From NCBI GenBank assembly GCA_963682055.1, contig OY821747.1:23124126-23188125 (forward strand): a stretch of DNA of 64,000 nucleotides. The letters are read 5' to 3'. Below the pieces are notes generated by a model that was given only the letters and a program-made list of their open reading frames with translations, was not told the origin of the DNA and made no database searches. The stretch is from Primula veris (Eukaryota; Streptophyta; Magnoliopsida; Ericales; Primulaceae). Below are positions 1 to 10,989 of the stretch, piece after piece; the first letter of the stretch is position 1; each line of letters begins with the position of its first letter. The translations under genes and the position numbers were made by a program.

Positions 1-1
1 A

Positions 2-1582
2 CATGCTGAATTGGATTCCTTAATGAAACGAAGGGTGTTTGAACCTGTCGCTCCAACACCACCCAATGTTAGACCAGTTGGTCATAAATGGGTTTTCGTA
101 AGGAAGCGTGATGAGAATAATGAGATTGTTAGATACAAAGCTCGCCTTGTGGCGCAAGGTTTCTCACAACGCCCTGGAATTGATTACGATGAGACGTATT
201 CTCCCGTAATGGACGTTATAACGTTCCGCTACTTAATCAGTTTAGTAGTTTCCAAAAAACTGAATATGCAGCTCATGGATGTGGTCACAGCGTATCTCTA
301 CGGGGATCTGGACACAGAGATTTACATGAGAGTCCCTGATGGACTTAAGTTTCCTTAATAAAATAGTTCCCGTTCACAGAACACGTTCTCGATTAGACTG
401 AGACGATCACTATATGGATTGAAACAATCCGGACGGATGTGGTATAACCGTCTAAGTGAATACTTTATCGGCTTGGGATATGTTAATAATGAACTATGCC
501 CATGCGTGTTCATAAAGAAAGCCACTTTAGAATATGCGATTATCGCAGTCTATGTAGATGATATGAATCTCATAAGAACCTCGAAAGAGTTGTTCGAAAC
601 TGCTGAAATCCTGAAGAAGGAATTCGAGATGAAAGATCTTGGGAAGACACGGTATTGGCTCGGCCTGCAGATCGAGCACCGTAAAGATGGAGTTTTAGTC
701 CATCAAGAAAGTTACACCCAAAAGGTGTTGAGGCGCTTTAGTCATAGTGACGCTAAACCGTCCTCTACTCCCATGGTTGTCCGCTCTCTAGACATTAATA
801 AGGACCCCTTCCGTCCAAAGGAGGACGATGAAGAGATATTGAGCCCTGAGTGTTCATATCTGGGTGCAATAGGCGCACTATTGTACTTGGCCCAATGTAC
901 TAGACCGGACATCTCGTTTGCTGTGAATTGTCTAGCTCGACATAGCACTGCGCCAACACGCCACCACTGGACTGGCATAAAAGATATTTTCCGTTACCTT
1001 AGAGGTACTACGGACATGGGCTTATTCTATCCCTTTGCGTCGAGTGGATCTAGCTCCATTGATCCTCGAAATAACGCAACCCTTGTCGGCTATGCCGATG
1101 CTGGTTTCTTATCAGACCCGCACAAGGGACGTTCCCAATCTGGTTATGTCTTTACCATTGGGAACACGGCGATATCCTGGAGGTCTCGTAAACAGACTCT
1201 AGTGGCCACTTTGACTAACCACTCTGAGCTACTCGCGCTCTATGAGGCGACTAGAGAGTGTGTCTGGCTTCGAGCAGTTATTGGCCATATTCGAAGCACC
1301 TGTGATCTAGCTTACGATCATGATGAACCAGTTGTTATTTATGAGGACAACACCGCTGTGATTGATCAAGCGAAGCATGGTTACATCAAAGGTGAAGCCA
1401 CTAAGCATATCTCGCCAAAGTTGTTCTTTACACATGAACAACAAACGCTTCAAAAGATTGAAGTGAAGCATATTGGTTCAGAGAATAACCACGCTGACTT
1501 GTTCACCAAGTCATTGCCAAAGCATTCTTTTAAGAAGCACGCACGGGCAATTGGCCTACGTAGGCTATCTGAGCTACCTTAG
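2..1582 (+). pseudogene. copia pol remnant: reverse transcriptase plus RNase H
   Basis: One reading frame from the window start to 1582 encodes the RVT_2 reverse transcriptase of Ty1/copia followed by RNase H. Visible landmarks are the KWVFVRK and YKARLVAQGF blocks near the start, SLYGLKQS at about 405-430, the catalytic YVDD at 551-562, the KDLGKTRYWLG block, and the RNase H segment with GYADAGF near 1090 and the KHI...ADLFTK end. Two consecutive TAA codons at 356-361 interrupt the otherwise unbroken frame between the fingers and palm of RT. Copia polyproteins need one continuous frame, so this copy is not functional. The call is a dead RT/RNase H, not a host gene. Confidence 0.92.
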
Positions 1583-2156
1583 AGCGACATTTTATGTCGG
1601 AGTCGAAATCCTCGCACACTGTCGTGTGCAAGTGAGGGGGAGCATCCTGTTGTATGCATGTGTACTCTTTTTGTCCTTAGTACAAGGTTTCCCTCACTGG
1701 GTTTTCCTTGACAAGGTTTTTTGCGAGACACGTTCCCTGTTATACCTCACTAAGGATTGCCGAAATCAGGAGGAGTATCCTGTCGTATACTTCTTACCAC
1801 TGTGTACTCTTTTGTCCTTCGACTAGAGGTTTTTCCCACTGGTTTTACTCTAGCAAGGTTTTGATGAGGCACCTGTTTTGTGGTTGATCCCCTACTACTA
1901 CCACTGTTGCACTCTTTTTCCTTCGATCAGAGATTTTCCCATTGGGTTTGCTCTGCCAAGGTTTTGATGAGGCACATTGTTTTGTGGTTAGTTAATTACA
2001 TAGAATTTTGGCTTATATCATTCGGCTACACAATTTCTCTTAGGTACCGGTTTTGTCCCACACCGGGTTTTCCGGCCTTAAGGTTTTTATGTGTTTAGCA
2101 CTGCGAATGAACTCGACTCAGATCGACTGCATGAAGACGAAGAATTCAAGACGTCC
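1583..2156 (+). repeat. copia 3' non-coding tail with degenerate direct repeats
   Basis: Three to four diverged units of roughly 100-140 bp repeat the theme TGTACTCTTTT, then TTTTCCCACTGGGTTTT, then CAAGGTTTTGATGAGGCAC (about 1660-1760, 1795-1880, 1905-1985, 2050-2095). Such a segment between pol and the polypurine tract is common in plant copia elements. Short open frames in it are chance. Confidence 0.7.
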
Positions 2157-2166
2157 AAAGGGGGAG
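2157..2166 (+). other. polypurine tract of the copia element
   Basis: AAAGGGGGAG directly precedes the TG of the LTR. This is the expected plus-strand primer site. The same decamer, on the opposite strand, precedes the LTR of the element at 53193-54304. Confidence 0.8.
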
Positions 2167-2370
2167 TGTTGTAAGATTATTGAACTCTTGGGCTTATACT
2201 TTATGGGCCCAACTAGGTCTTGTAACCCTACCCCTCTATCTATATAAAGAGGGCTAGGGGTCTTATATTATACATTTATTCACATATTCATTCATAATAA
2301 AGACTATATTGTTCTCCCATCTCTCTACTTCTGTCTTCCTAAATACATAGCTAATAGTTGTATTACAACA
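2167..2370 (+). repeat. 3' LTR of the copia element
   Basis: 204 bp beginning TGTTGTAAG and ending TTACAACA (inverted TGTTGTA ends). It contains a TATA-like TCTATATAAAGAGGG at about 2239 and AATAAAG near 2296, which would serve as promoter and polyadenylation signals. It is related to the 222/223-bp LTRs at 53193-53414 and 54082-54304. Confidence 0.85.
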
Positions 2371-2384
2371 AAAATATTAATTTA

Positions 2385-2560
2385 TCGATTAATTTTTATT
2401 TTTATTTTTATTTTATTTTATTTTATTTTTATTATTTTTTTATTTTTAAATTTTTAAATTTTTAAATTTTTAAATTTTTAAATTTTTAAATTTTTAAATT
2501 TTTAAATTTTTAAATTTTTAAATTTTTAAATTTTTAAATTTTTTTAATAAATTTTTTTTA
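2385..2560. repeat. AT low complexity with an AAATTTTT satellite
   Basis: After TTTTA-rich sequence, an 8-bp AAATTTTT motif is repeated about twelve times at 2446-2543. It abuts the LTR. Nothing else is seen to 2840 except unremarkable AT-rich DNA. Confidence 0.9.
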
Positions 2561-2840
2561 TTAAAGATATGAATCGTTCTTTTTACATGGGACAAGTGTC
2601 CCCATGCTAGCAATAATTGAGATCGAATCCGATAAGAGTAAGCGCACTAATATAACTTGACGGTTACAATAAACCTAAAACCAAAAACTTGTGGGAAAAC
2701 AAGTTAGTTCAAAATCACTTTTCACATTCTCATTTTTAAAATTAATTTGAGCTCAAAAAACACTAATTTTCTCCATATACCCCCTAACATTATGTCTTCC
2801 CAAACAGATCAAGCTGATCAAAAACTGATGTTTTATGACA

Positions 2841-4000
2841 ATTGTTGACCCGTGTGGCTAAACCTTAGAGGGGGGTGAATAAGGTTTTAGGCGTTTTTCA
2901 CCTAATTAAAATTCTAAGCGTGATTACCAACCCAACTAGCTCAATATATATTTGAGATACTAAATATGCGATGATAATGTATGAACTAATTGAAACATAC
3001 GCACAATCACAAAAATATAAGTTGCGGAAAGTAAATAGTAAGGGAAAGAAATTGACACCGCGATTTATAGAGGTTCGGCAAAACGGCCTACGTCATCTCC
3101 TCGGTATTCAAGTTACCGAGTATTTCACTAAAAATCTTCTTTCCGATTTTACAAATCCTATCGAGCTCAATCAATCGATTGGCTCACCCTCTACCCGAGG
3201 TTCCTACTCTTGATACAAGTGCAAGCGAATACGTTTACGAGTCAATGACTCCCCCTCAATCTATGAGTACCCAAGTGTTTAACCTAGAACTTTTAACCAA
3301 CACTTTGGCTTAAAAGTTTCTACCCAAACACTCTCTCACAAATGAGCTTATAATTTGCTATTTACAAATTTATCAAAAATTAAAACAACACCCACAATTT
3401 GATTGCTTCTAAATAAACTAATTTGTGGTTTTGATGTTGTTTGATCTTTGATTTGCGCTTGAATCGCTTTTTCTTCAATTTTTCTCTTTTTCGAATTATT
3501 TCACCAAAATGGTGATTTTTAGGGTTTTGATTTAGAGAGGTTGAAGGATGATTAATGTGTCTCATTTGGAGAGTGATTGAGCTATTTTTATAGACCAAAA
3601 GGTCTGTTTTTTGTGTTATGACTGTTGGTGGGTGGTTGAGGCTTTTATCCAGAGGTTAAAGTTGTTTCCCAGAATAAGCTGAAAAGTTGTTTTTGAAATC
3701 TGCAGAAAACGATCGGTCGTTTTCTGCATTTCGATCGGTCGTTTTCAGAAAACGATCGGTCGTTTTCTGTAGTCGATCGATCGTTTTTATAACGATCTCT
3801 CTGGAAGAATTTGGACAAAAAACGATCGGTCGTTTTTGTCCAGACGATCGGTCGTTTCTTCAGTATTTCCAGTTTTCTCGTTAAATTTCGAAAGTCCGTA
3901 ACTTTTTCGTTTTAGCTCCGATTTTGGTTCCGCTTGAACCGTTGGCTTCGTTTTCGAATGCTCTATATTTCTGACGTTCTGAAATATACATTTTCTCTTT
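2841..4000. repeat. dispersed repeat of uncertain class (GGGGGGTGAATAAGG type)
   Basis: The region opens with a G-rich stretch followed by GTGAATAAGG near 2870 and carries the TTCGGCAAAACGGCCTACGTC block near 3074. From memory, similar text occurs in high-copy plant repeats, but I cannot assign a class. No credible protein is encoded. The right part holds the palindromic repeat cluster listed separately. Confidence 0.4.
3703..3862. repeat. cluster of near-palindromic AACGATCGGTCGTT motifs
   Basis: The motif AAAACGATCGGTCGTTTT or a close variant occurs six times within 160 bp (about 3705, 3732, 3750, 3773, 3819, 3845). Each copy is an imperfect palindrome, and neighbouring copies can also pair. 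One pair is further extended (GGACAAAAAACGATCGG against CGTTTTTGTCC). Confidence 0.85.
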
Positions 4001-5270
4001 TTTGAAAAGACAAAGTATTATATCATCGAAATAGAGAAATCGTAAAATCATTAAAACATAATCAAACTTATAATCAAAATCAATTATTGAACCTCATGGT
4101 TCAGCAACAATAAAAAACTAAGAAAAATAAGAAGAATTTATCGATTAATTAATAACTCTATAAATTAATAAAAAATCATTGTGTCAATAATATTAATTTA
4201 TTGAGGTTTTACCGTACATCCTAATGGTATAATTAAGATCATACTCCTACGTGGACACTTCAATTATTGAAATAATAATAATAATAATAAGTAAAAAGCC
4301 AATACCTCGTGCGTGTTACTCCAAAATGTAAAAAAAGGCAAAGTGACAATAAAGTTCCTCTGTTTGGCCCAAACGAAAATAAAGGCAAGAAAAATCAATT
4401 TAGATGACTCATCCATTCTTCGCATTTTATGGTAAAAAAACATCACTATTCACTTTATATACTATATCATTTTCAACTCAGCAGCACTCTGCTACCTTTT
4501 CAATTAACTAATATACCAATTACTTTAACATGATCAACTTTTAAAAAATTTTATTCCAACAATTTTGATACAAGTTATTGACCGGTTAAAATTACACATA
4601 TTTTTATAATAGACAATTAAATAGGAAGAGACACTTGTTCACGGTCCATTGGATATTCATGTAAAATTCCCCAATCACACGTTATTTACCTCGCAAATAC
4701 TCCAAAATAACAAACGAATATATTATGAAATTTGTTCATGACTACCCACTCTAGTGTTTGTAGGGTTTAATAAATAAAACTCTGTACAAATTAAAATTTA
4801 CTTTCTTGAGAAAATAAAATTGATACATTGGCACATTAAGTATGAATAATATATTACAATTACTGTATGTCTTTTATTAATAAGAGTAACATTGTATAAA
4901 ATTGATACATTGACACATTAAGTATGAATAATATATTACAATTACTGTATGTCTTTTATTAATAAGAGTAACATTGTTCGTCGATGGAAAAAACAAAATC
5001 AATATGTGTGGAATATCATTTAACAAGCTCATGCTAATATGTTGTGGTATTGTGTAGTTTTGCATATCATTCATATGAGTTCAAACAAGATTCAAACTCT
5101 CATTATAGAATCTAACAAATATAATAAACAAACTAGTCTCACATGTTGAAAATTTCCAAGAAATAGCAAATAATTGAAGGTCACAGAGAGTTTCTATGCG
5201 TGTCCACAAAGCAAAAAATGTCAAGAAAAGTCCAAAACAAATGACTCATCATTTCTTTGCCATTTTTCAT
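4001..5270. other. intergenic AT-rich DNA upstream of the AAA-ATPase gene
   Basis: No gene seen. It contains a (TAA)n run at 4267-4290, a Stowaway-like fragment at about 4515-4645 (it shares the ACAAGTTATTGACCGGTTAAAAT theme with 20830-21000 and with the array spacers), and an 82-bp tandem duplication at 4816-4979. Confidence 0.6.
4816..4979. repeat. 82-bp direct tandem duplication
   Basis: Two near-identical units, each beginning AAAATTGATACATTG and ending AGAGTAACATTGT, lie head to tail with an 82-bp period about 400 bp upstream of the AAA-ATPase start codon. Very low divergence points to a recent event. Confidence 0.85.
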
Positions 5271-5274
5271 TCTT

Positions 5275-5280
5275 TATAAA
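5275..5280 (+). promoter_or_regulatory. TATA box of the AAA-ATPase gene
   Basis: TATAAA lies 105 bp upstream of the ATG at 5380, in a fitting context (TTCTTTATAAACACAAGCC). Transcription would start near 5305-5310, leaving a short A-rich leader. The only other support is position. Confidence 0.55.
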
Positions 5281-5379
5281 CACAAGCCCCCTTTAATCAA
5301 CCACTACTTTCAAAGTACCAAAAATACACGATTGTTATAGTAAGAAAAATAAACATCTCCCTCACTAAAAAAAACAAAA

Positions 5380-8300
5380 ATGTTTCCAGAAGTGTTAATG
5401 GGAACCCAATTTACCCAAAGCGGGATGAACCAAGCGGGGTTCGCCATGGCGGTAGCGGCATCCACGGTAGTCCTTACCATGGTCCAGCAGTTTTTCTTCA
5501 AGCACTTGACTGGACAAATCGAGGGACTAATTCGGAGACTAATCAATTCTTTAGACCCTTTTGTGCAAATAAAATTCATGGAGGATACTGATGATGGTGG
5601 GCCGAAAAACGACCAGGCTTACGCTGCTATCGAGACCTATCTTGGTTCTAAATGTGCCGCTGATGCTGCGAGGTTAAAGGCTAACGCGGTTAAAGATATT
5701 AGGACTCCGGTTTTGTGTTTAGACGGTGGCGAAGGAGTCTCCGACGAATTTAAGGGTGTCAAGGTAACGTGCTAACTATTTTGTTACAAACTTGAATGTT
5801 TTTCATAAATTACACATACTGTGGTCAAAATTACTAGAATTTCTAGAAAGTGGCGTAACTGAGAGTTCCTTGAATATTTCGTAACTGAAAGTGGCATAAT
5901 TTTTATTTGTATATCAACTGAGAGTTACCTGTAGTCATATTGTCCACATAATTTCCATTAAAAGAGTAACATTTGCAGTAATCAATATTACTCATACAGT
6001 AAACGTTAATTTATTACACGTGATAGATCAATGATTCTCTGGTAGTTTAATGAACACTTTTGTTTATAAATTAAAAACATAGACCTCTTTGAACTTTTTA
6101 GTGTTTATTTGTACAAATCCATGATTCGATCCGTAGTACTAACACTTTGTTGAATGAAAATTTGGACTTTGTAAACCTTTTTAGTCTTATTTGTAAATTC
6201 TTTTTTCTGCTTGGGTCCATTGTTAATAATTTGAGACACGTTGGTGAACTAATATTGTACTACTACTTGGTAATGGTATCTTTTTTGGATAACTTGCACT
6301 AATTATCTCAGTTGGTCCTCGTTTATTTTGATAGAGTATTATCTCCAGATTTTTGGAAATGTAACGGAAATAAGACCAATAAAAAAAACAAATAATGTCC
6401 AATAGATACCACTTTTGAACTTATATTATTCTTAGTTACCTCCATAAGTTCATATTCCATATAGATACCACTTTTTAATTATTTACTTTATTTACCAAAA
6501 CGCCATACACATATTTCATAAAAAATGGAAAAAAAACACATAAAATTATATAAAATGCAAAAAATCTCAAAATAAATGAAAAAAATCACAAAAAAAAAAA
6601 AAATCACAAAGAAAATAAAAATTATAAAAAATGAAAAAAATCACAAAATATTATAAAAAAAAAAATAATCACAAAATATCGCAAAATATTATAAAAAATG
6701 AAAAAAATCACATAAAATTATAAAAACTGAAAAAAAATCACAAAATATTATAAAAAATAAAAAAAAATAAATTTTTTTTTATAAAAAATGAAAAAATTCA
6801 CAAAATATTATTAAAAAAAATGAAAAAAAATAAAAAAAATCACAAAATTATTAAAAAAAATTCACAAAAATCACAAAAAAATCACGTTTATTGAACTTTA
6901 TGCACTTTCGACTGTACTAGATGCACTTTCGACTGAACCAGATGCACTTTTAGCTGAACTATATGCACTTTCAGTTGAACCAGATGCACTTTTAGTTGAA
7001 TCAGATGCATGTTTTACAGAACGATATGCACTTTTATTGAACTAGATGCACTTTTGTCTGAAACATATGCACTTTCAGCTGAACCAGATACACTTTTAGC
7101 TGAACCATATGCACTTTCAGTTGAACCATATGCACTTTTAGTTGAACCAGATGCAGGTTTTACAGAACGATATGCATTTTTATTGAACTAGATGCACTTT
7201 TGTCTGAACCATATGCACTTTCAGCTGAACCAGATACACTCTTAGCTGAACTATATGCACTTTCAGTTGTACCAGATGCACTTTTAGTTGTACCAGATGC
7301 ACTTTTAGTTGAATCAGATGCATTTTTAACAGAACTATATGCACTTTCGACTGTACTATATTCATTTTCGACTACACTATATGCACTTTTGACTTAACTA
7401 TATGTACTTTCCACTAAATTAGATGCACTTTAAACTGAACCAGATGTACTTTCAGCTGAACCAGATACACTTTTAGCTGAACTATATGCATACTCACTTT
7501 TATTGAACTATATTTACTTTCGACTGAATTGTATGCACTTTCAACGGAACTAGATGTACTTTCAGCTGAATTGAATGCAATTTCGACTCAATTTTATGCA
7601 TTTTTGACTAACTATATACACTTTGGACTGAACTATATGCACTTTTATTGAAGTATATACGCTTTTGACTGAATTATATGTATTTTTGACTGAACTATAT
7701 GCACTTTCAGCTCATTTAGATTAAAAAAAGGCATAATTATCATGGAAAAACCATTATTTTTTGGTATAAAGAGTGTTATATTGATAAAAAAAAATTATAT
7801 ATTTTTTGTAATTTTTTAAAAAGTTTATGATTTTTTCATTTTTTTATAATTCTTTTTTTTTTGTGATTTTTTTCATTTTTTATAATTTTTATAATTTTTT
7901 GTGATTTTTGTTATTTTTTTATTATGTTTTGTGATTTTTTTATAATTTTTTATAATTTTTTGTGATTTTTTATAAGTTTTTTCATTTTTTATATTTTTTT
8001 TGATTTTTCGGTATAAAAAGTGTTATATTGACAAAAAAAATTATATATTTTTTTTTTGTAATTTTTTAAATTTTTTATAATATTTATAATTTTTGGTGAT
8101 TTTTTATAAATTTTTATAATTTTTTATATTTTTTATAATGTTTTTTTGATTTTTTGGATTTTTTGTGATTTTTTTCATTTTTTTTATAATTTTTTGTTTT
8201 TTTTTGTTATTTTTTATATTTTTTGTGAGTTTTTTCATTTTTATAATTTTTTTGTGTTTTTTTTTATTTTGTTGTAATTTAAAACTATTTTTTTGGGTTT

Positions 8301-10494
8301 GTTGAAAGATAAAATATGTATATTATATTTTGGTTTGTATGACAATTTTGTAAATAAACTAAATAATTAAAAAGTGGTAAAAAATATGAACTTATCAAAA
8401 TATCTAGGAGGAATATAAGTTGATATGAGTTATTTGTAGGGAATTACCCTAACAAAAATTCTTACCTGACAACATCAAATTTCAGCAAGTATCAATAGGT
8501 TCAATATTGCTGTAGTTCCTTTTTGTTTGGCTTAGAAAATGAGGCTTTTTTAAAGGAAAAGTTTAATTAATTGGGCTGCTATATATTGAACATTCTCAAA
8601 TTTAATCATCAACGACTCGAATGTTACTGAATGAGATATCATTTATCTTAAGAAGGAGTTAATTACTCCAAATTTTCATTTTACACACTTAAGATTTAAT
8701 CAAAGTTCCTGAATAAACAGGTCTCCTGGCAAATGAATGAAGAGAAAGAAAAAGGCGATGCCTACCACGCAGCATCAACTACTAAATGTTACATACTTAG
8801 TTTTCGCAAAACATACCGTGAATTTGTAGTGACAGAGTATTTGAAGCACGTGATGGACGAGGGAAATGCAACAGCAGCTAAGAATCGCCATTTAAAATTA
8901 TACTCGAATAATTCTAATGATAGAATGAGAGCACATTGGAACCACATCATGGATTTGGATCATCCCGCTACGTTCGGTACTGTGGCTATGTCCGAGGAGA
9001 AGAAAAAGGATATTATCGACGATTTAATGAGGTTTTCAAATGGGAAAGATTATTATAGGCAGATTGGAAAGCCATGGAAAAGAGGGTAATTCTTTTTTTA
9101 ACAAACTTTTTTAAACCCAAGATTCAATTTCTGAAAATATGTTAATGTAGAATGGAAACACAGACTTGAAAAATTCAAGGTGTTTTCTTCGCGGGGTTAT
9201 ATACCATGGTGAATTGGATCAAATATTTGGATAAAATGAGTGATCATTTTTGAAATTTTGAGTACAGTTTTAAAGCTGTCTAGAATTGAGTACAGTTTTA
9301 TAGACCAAGTAATGTATCATGGAGTTACTAATCCTCTCTAGAAAGAATTGGTCTATTCTTTCTTCAGGACTGTTTAGTTCCCTTTTTGGGACAAATAACA
9401 AATTTAAAGCTTGTTTGGCTGCAGCTTTTAAACAAACAAAGACTTATATGAGTTGATGCCTTGTTGATTGCACCTTTTGAGAGTTGGTTTTTGTTTTTGT
9501 TTTCCACTTAATAGCTGGACTGCATTTGTTGGTTGATCAGCTTAAAAACTGATATTTTGATTCTTTGGACTTGGAAAAGCTCGAATATTTCAATTTTTTT
9601 TTATCACAATTTCAACAAGTCTAGAATATTCATTAAAAGCTAGAACCAAACAAAACCATAATCTCGATAGAAGTCAGTACTAAACGCACTCAAAAGTGTG
9701 AAAACAAACCATAGAAGGTTTTGGACATAAACACTCTTTCCAGTTTAAAGACTGAACTAACAACATGTTATAGCCGTGTTTATGTGAATATTCAGTTCAC
9801 ATTATTTGTATTTTACAGGTACCTCCTCTATGGTCCTCCAGGTACCGGCAAGTCCACGATGATTGCAGCGATCGCTAATTTATTAAGTTATGATGTTTAT
9901 GACCTTGAATTATCTGCAGTAATGAGCAACGCCGCTTTAAAAAAGCTTTTATTTAGAATGCCAGGGAATTCTATTCTAGTAATCGAGGACATTGATTGTG
10001 CTAGTAAAGTTACGGCTAACAGAGAGACAGCTAAGCCAGAAGATGAATACAAAATCATAGAGAAAGTAACACTTTCTGGTCTTTTAAACTGCGTCGATGG
10101 CATTTTCTCAGCCAATGAAGGTGGAAGGTTGATGGTATTTACCACGAACCATTTAGAGAATCTTGACCCTGCACTTATCAGAAGGGGTAGAATGGACAAA
10201 CACATTGAGATGTCGTATTGTGATTTCGAGGCTTTCAAGGTTTTGGCAAAAAACTACTTGGGGGTCACGGAACATGGGCTTTTACCAGAAATCAAGAAAC
10301 TATTGGAGGAAGTTGAAATTACTCCTGCTGACATTGCGGAGAATTTGATACGGAAGGAAGTTGGGGAGGGGTACGAAGATGAGTGTTTTCGTGGTTTGAT
10401 CGATGTTCTAGAGAAGAAAAGGGAGGATGAGAGGGAAGATAGAGGCGTCGTGGGAGAGAACGGAACCTTGGTCAAGGAAAATGGTCATGTGTAG
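5380..10494 (+). CDS. plant AAA-ATPase, BCS1/AATP1-like, three exons
   Basis: Exons 5380-5763, 8721-9085 and 9819-10494 join with GT-AG borders and consistent phase to 474 codons. Residues 15-37 form a hydrophobic anchor; about 25-125 match the AAA-associated domain of plant BCS1-like proteins. The ATPase core has Walker A GPPGTGKST (255-263, K261), Walker B ILVIEDID (302-309), sensor-1 N360, and arginine-finger candidates R371 and R374 in RRGR. The charged tail ends at V474. The family comprises membrane-anchored hexameric ATPases in mitochondria, ER or plasma membrane, implicated in protein remodelling and in seed, salt or defence phenotypes. It most resembles AATP1/ASD-type proteins. From memory these genes are mostly intronless, so two introns are unusual. 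Intron 1 is 2957 bp and carries an inverted-repeat element. The ATG at 5380 is the first in frame and has an A-rich context. Confidence 0.9.
6400..8440. mobile_element. non-autonomous inverted-repeat element inside intron 1
   Basis: The left arm at about 6418-6495 and the right arm at about 8350-8420 are reverse complements with scattered mismatches; ACCACTTTTTAATTATTTA at 6467 pairs with the complement at 8362. Inside the arms, A-rich ATCACAAAATATTATAAAAA repeats (6520-6885) mirror T-rich TTTTTTGTGATTTTTTTCAT repeats (7790-8290), with a 21-bp minisatellite at the centre. The whole could fold back on itself. No transposase is present. Long terminal repeats with internal tandem repeats suggest a foldback or Mutator-like non-autonomous element. 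Exact ends and target duplication are not clear. Confidence 0.65.
6886..7720. repeat. 21-bp minisatellite (about 40 units)
   Basis: Degenerate 21-bp units of the form ATATGCACTTTCAGCTGAAC alternate between C-rich and T-rich variants over about 835 bp. Because 21 is a multiple of three, long stretches stay open on both strands (heptads such as EPYALSV on plus), which explains the short ORFs here. There is no sign of a start, codon bias or homologue, so it is not called coding. Confidence 0.9.
9086..9818 (+). other. intron 2 of the AAA-ATPase gene
   Basis: Donor AGAGG|GTAATT and acceptor TTTTACAG|GTACCT. The junction rebuilds a glycine codon and the family-conserved KRGYLLYGPPGTGKS stretch, so the borders are firm. 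The 733 bp contain nothing else recognisable. Confidence 0.9.
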
Positions 10495-10989
10495 GGTAAT
10501 CTTGAAGACTTCTAGCTAATTTCATGATAGAGGTCTTTGCCTAAAAGTACTGATCGAGTTGACAAGAATCGAAAAATGTCGGAAAATATTATGTTTCGAT
10601 TTTTATACTACGAGCTTCTTGCTAGACAATATCGAAGTAACACTGCAGTCTTGGACTGGGTAGTTTGCCCAAAGTAAAAATTTAATGTAATTCAATTTCT
10701 ATGTATGCCTAATCTAATGGTTGTTTATTAAAAGTAAATGTGTATAAGGTTTTGTTATCGACTGACTTTGCCATGATTTTTACGTCTTAGAAAGAACAGA
10801 TATACTAAAAATCGGATTATTTTATAGATAATAGTAAATTATTACCAAATATTGAGTTATCTTGAAATATCCATTAACATGATCAACTTCTATCCGTTAT
10901 CTTGTAAAATACGGTATGGAAGATTTGCCATGACTTTTTTTTTCAAAATGATTAAAATTCAATTGCTCCCTTTTCGTTTCTGACTGTAA
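10495..10989. other. 3' flank of the AAA-ATPase gene
   Basis: Presumed 3' UTR and downstream DNA. AT-rich TATTAAAAGTAAATG near 10727 could act in polyadenylation. No other feature seen. Confidence 0.5.

Larger units (their letters stand above)
1..2370 (+). mobile_element. Ty1/copia retrotransposon, 3' part (truncated by window start)
   Basis: Seen in order: reverse transcriptase and RNase H coding sequence (to 1582), a non-coding tail with degenerate direct repeats, a purine-rich polypurine tract at 2157-2166, then a 204-bp LTR that starts TGTTGTAAG and ends TTACAACA. The order and the copia-type RT place it in Ty1/copia. The 5' LTR, gag, protease and integrase lie outside the window. The sequence just before the LTR is nearly identical to the matching part of the element at 53193-54304, so both belong to one family. 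The element is dead, with stops inside RT. Confidence 0.9.
5764..8720 (+). other. intron 1 of the AAA-ATPase gene
   Basis: Donor AAG|GTAACG and acceptor AAACAG|GTCTCC keep the frame: exon 1 ends in GVK and exon 2 begins VSWQ. Of 2957 bp, about 2 kb (roughly 6400-8440) is the inverted-repeat element; the rest is ordinary AT-rich intron. Confidence 0.85.

Noticed and set aside
7009..7397. Open frames on both strands through the 21-bp repeats
   Set aside because: They exist only because the repeat unit is divisible by three; they have no start context or homology and lie in an intron.
9897..10475. Antisense ORFs within AAA-ATPase exon 3
   Set aside because: Shadows of the coding exon in other frames.
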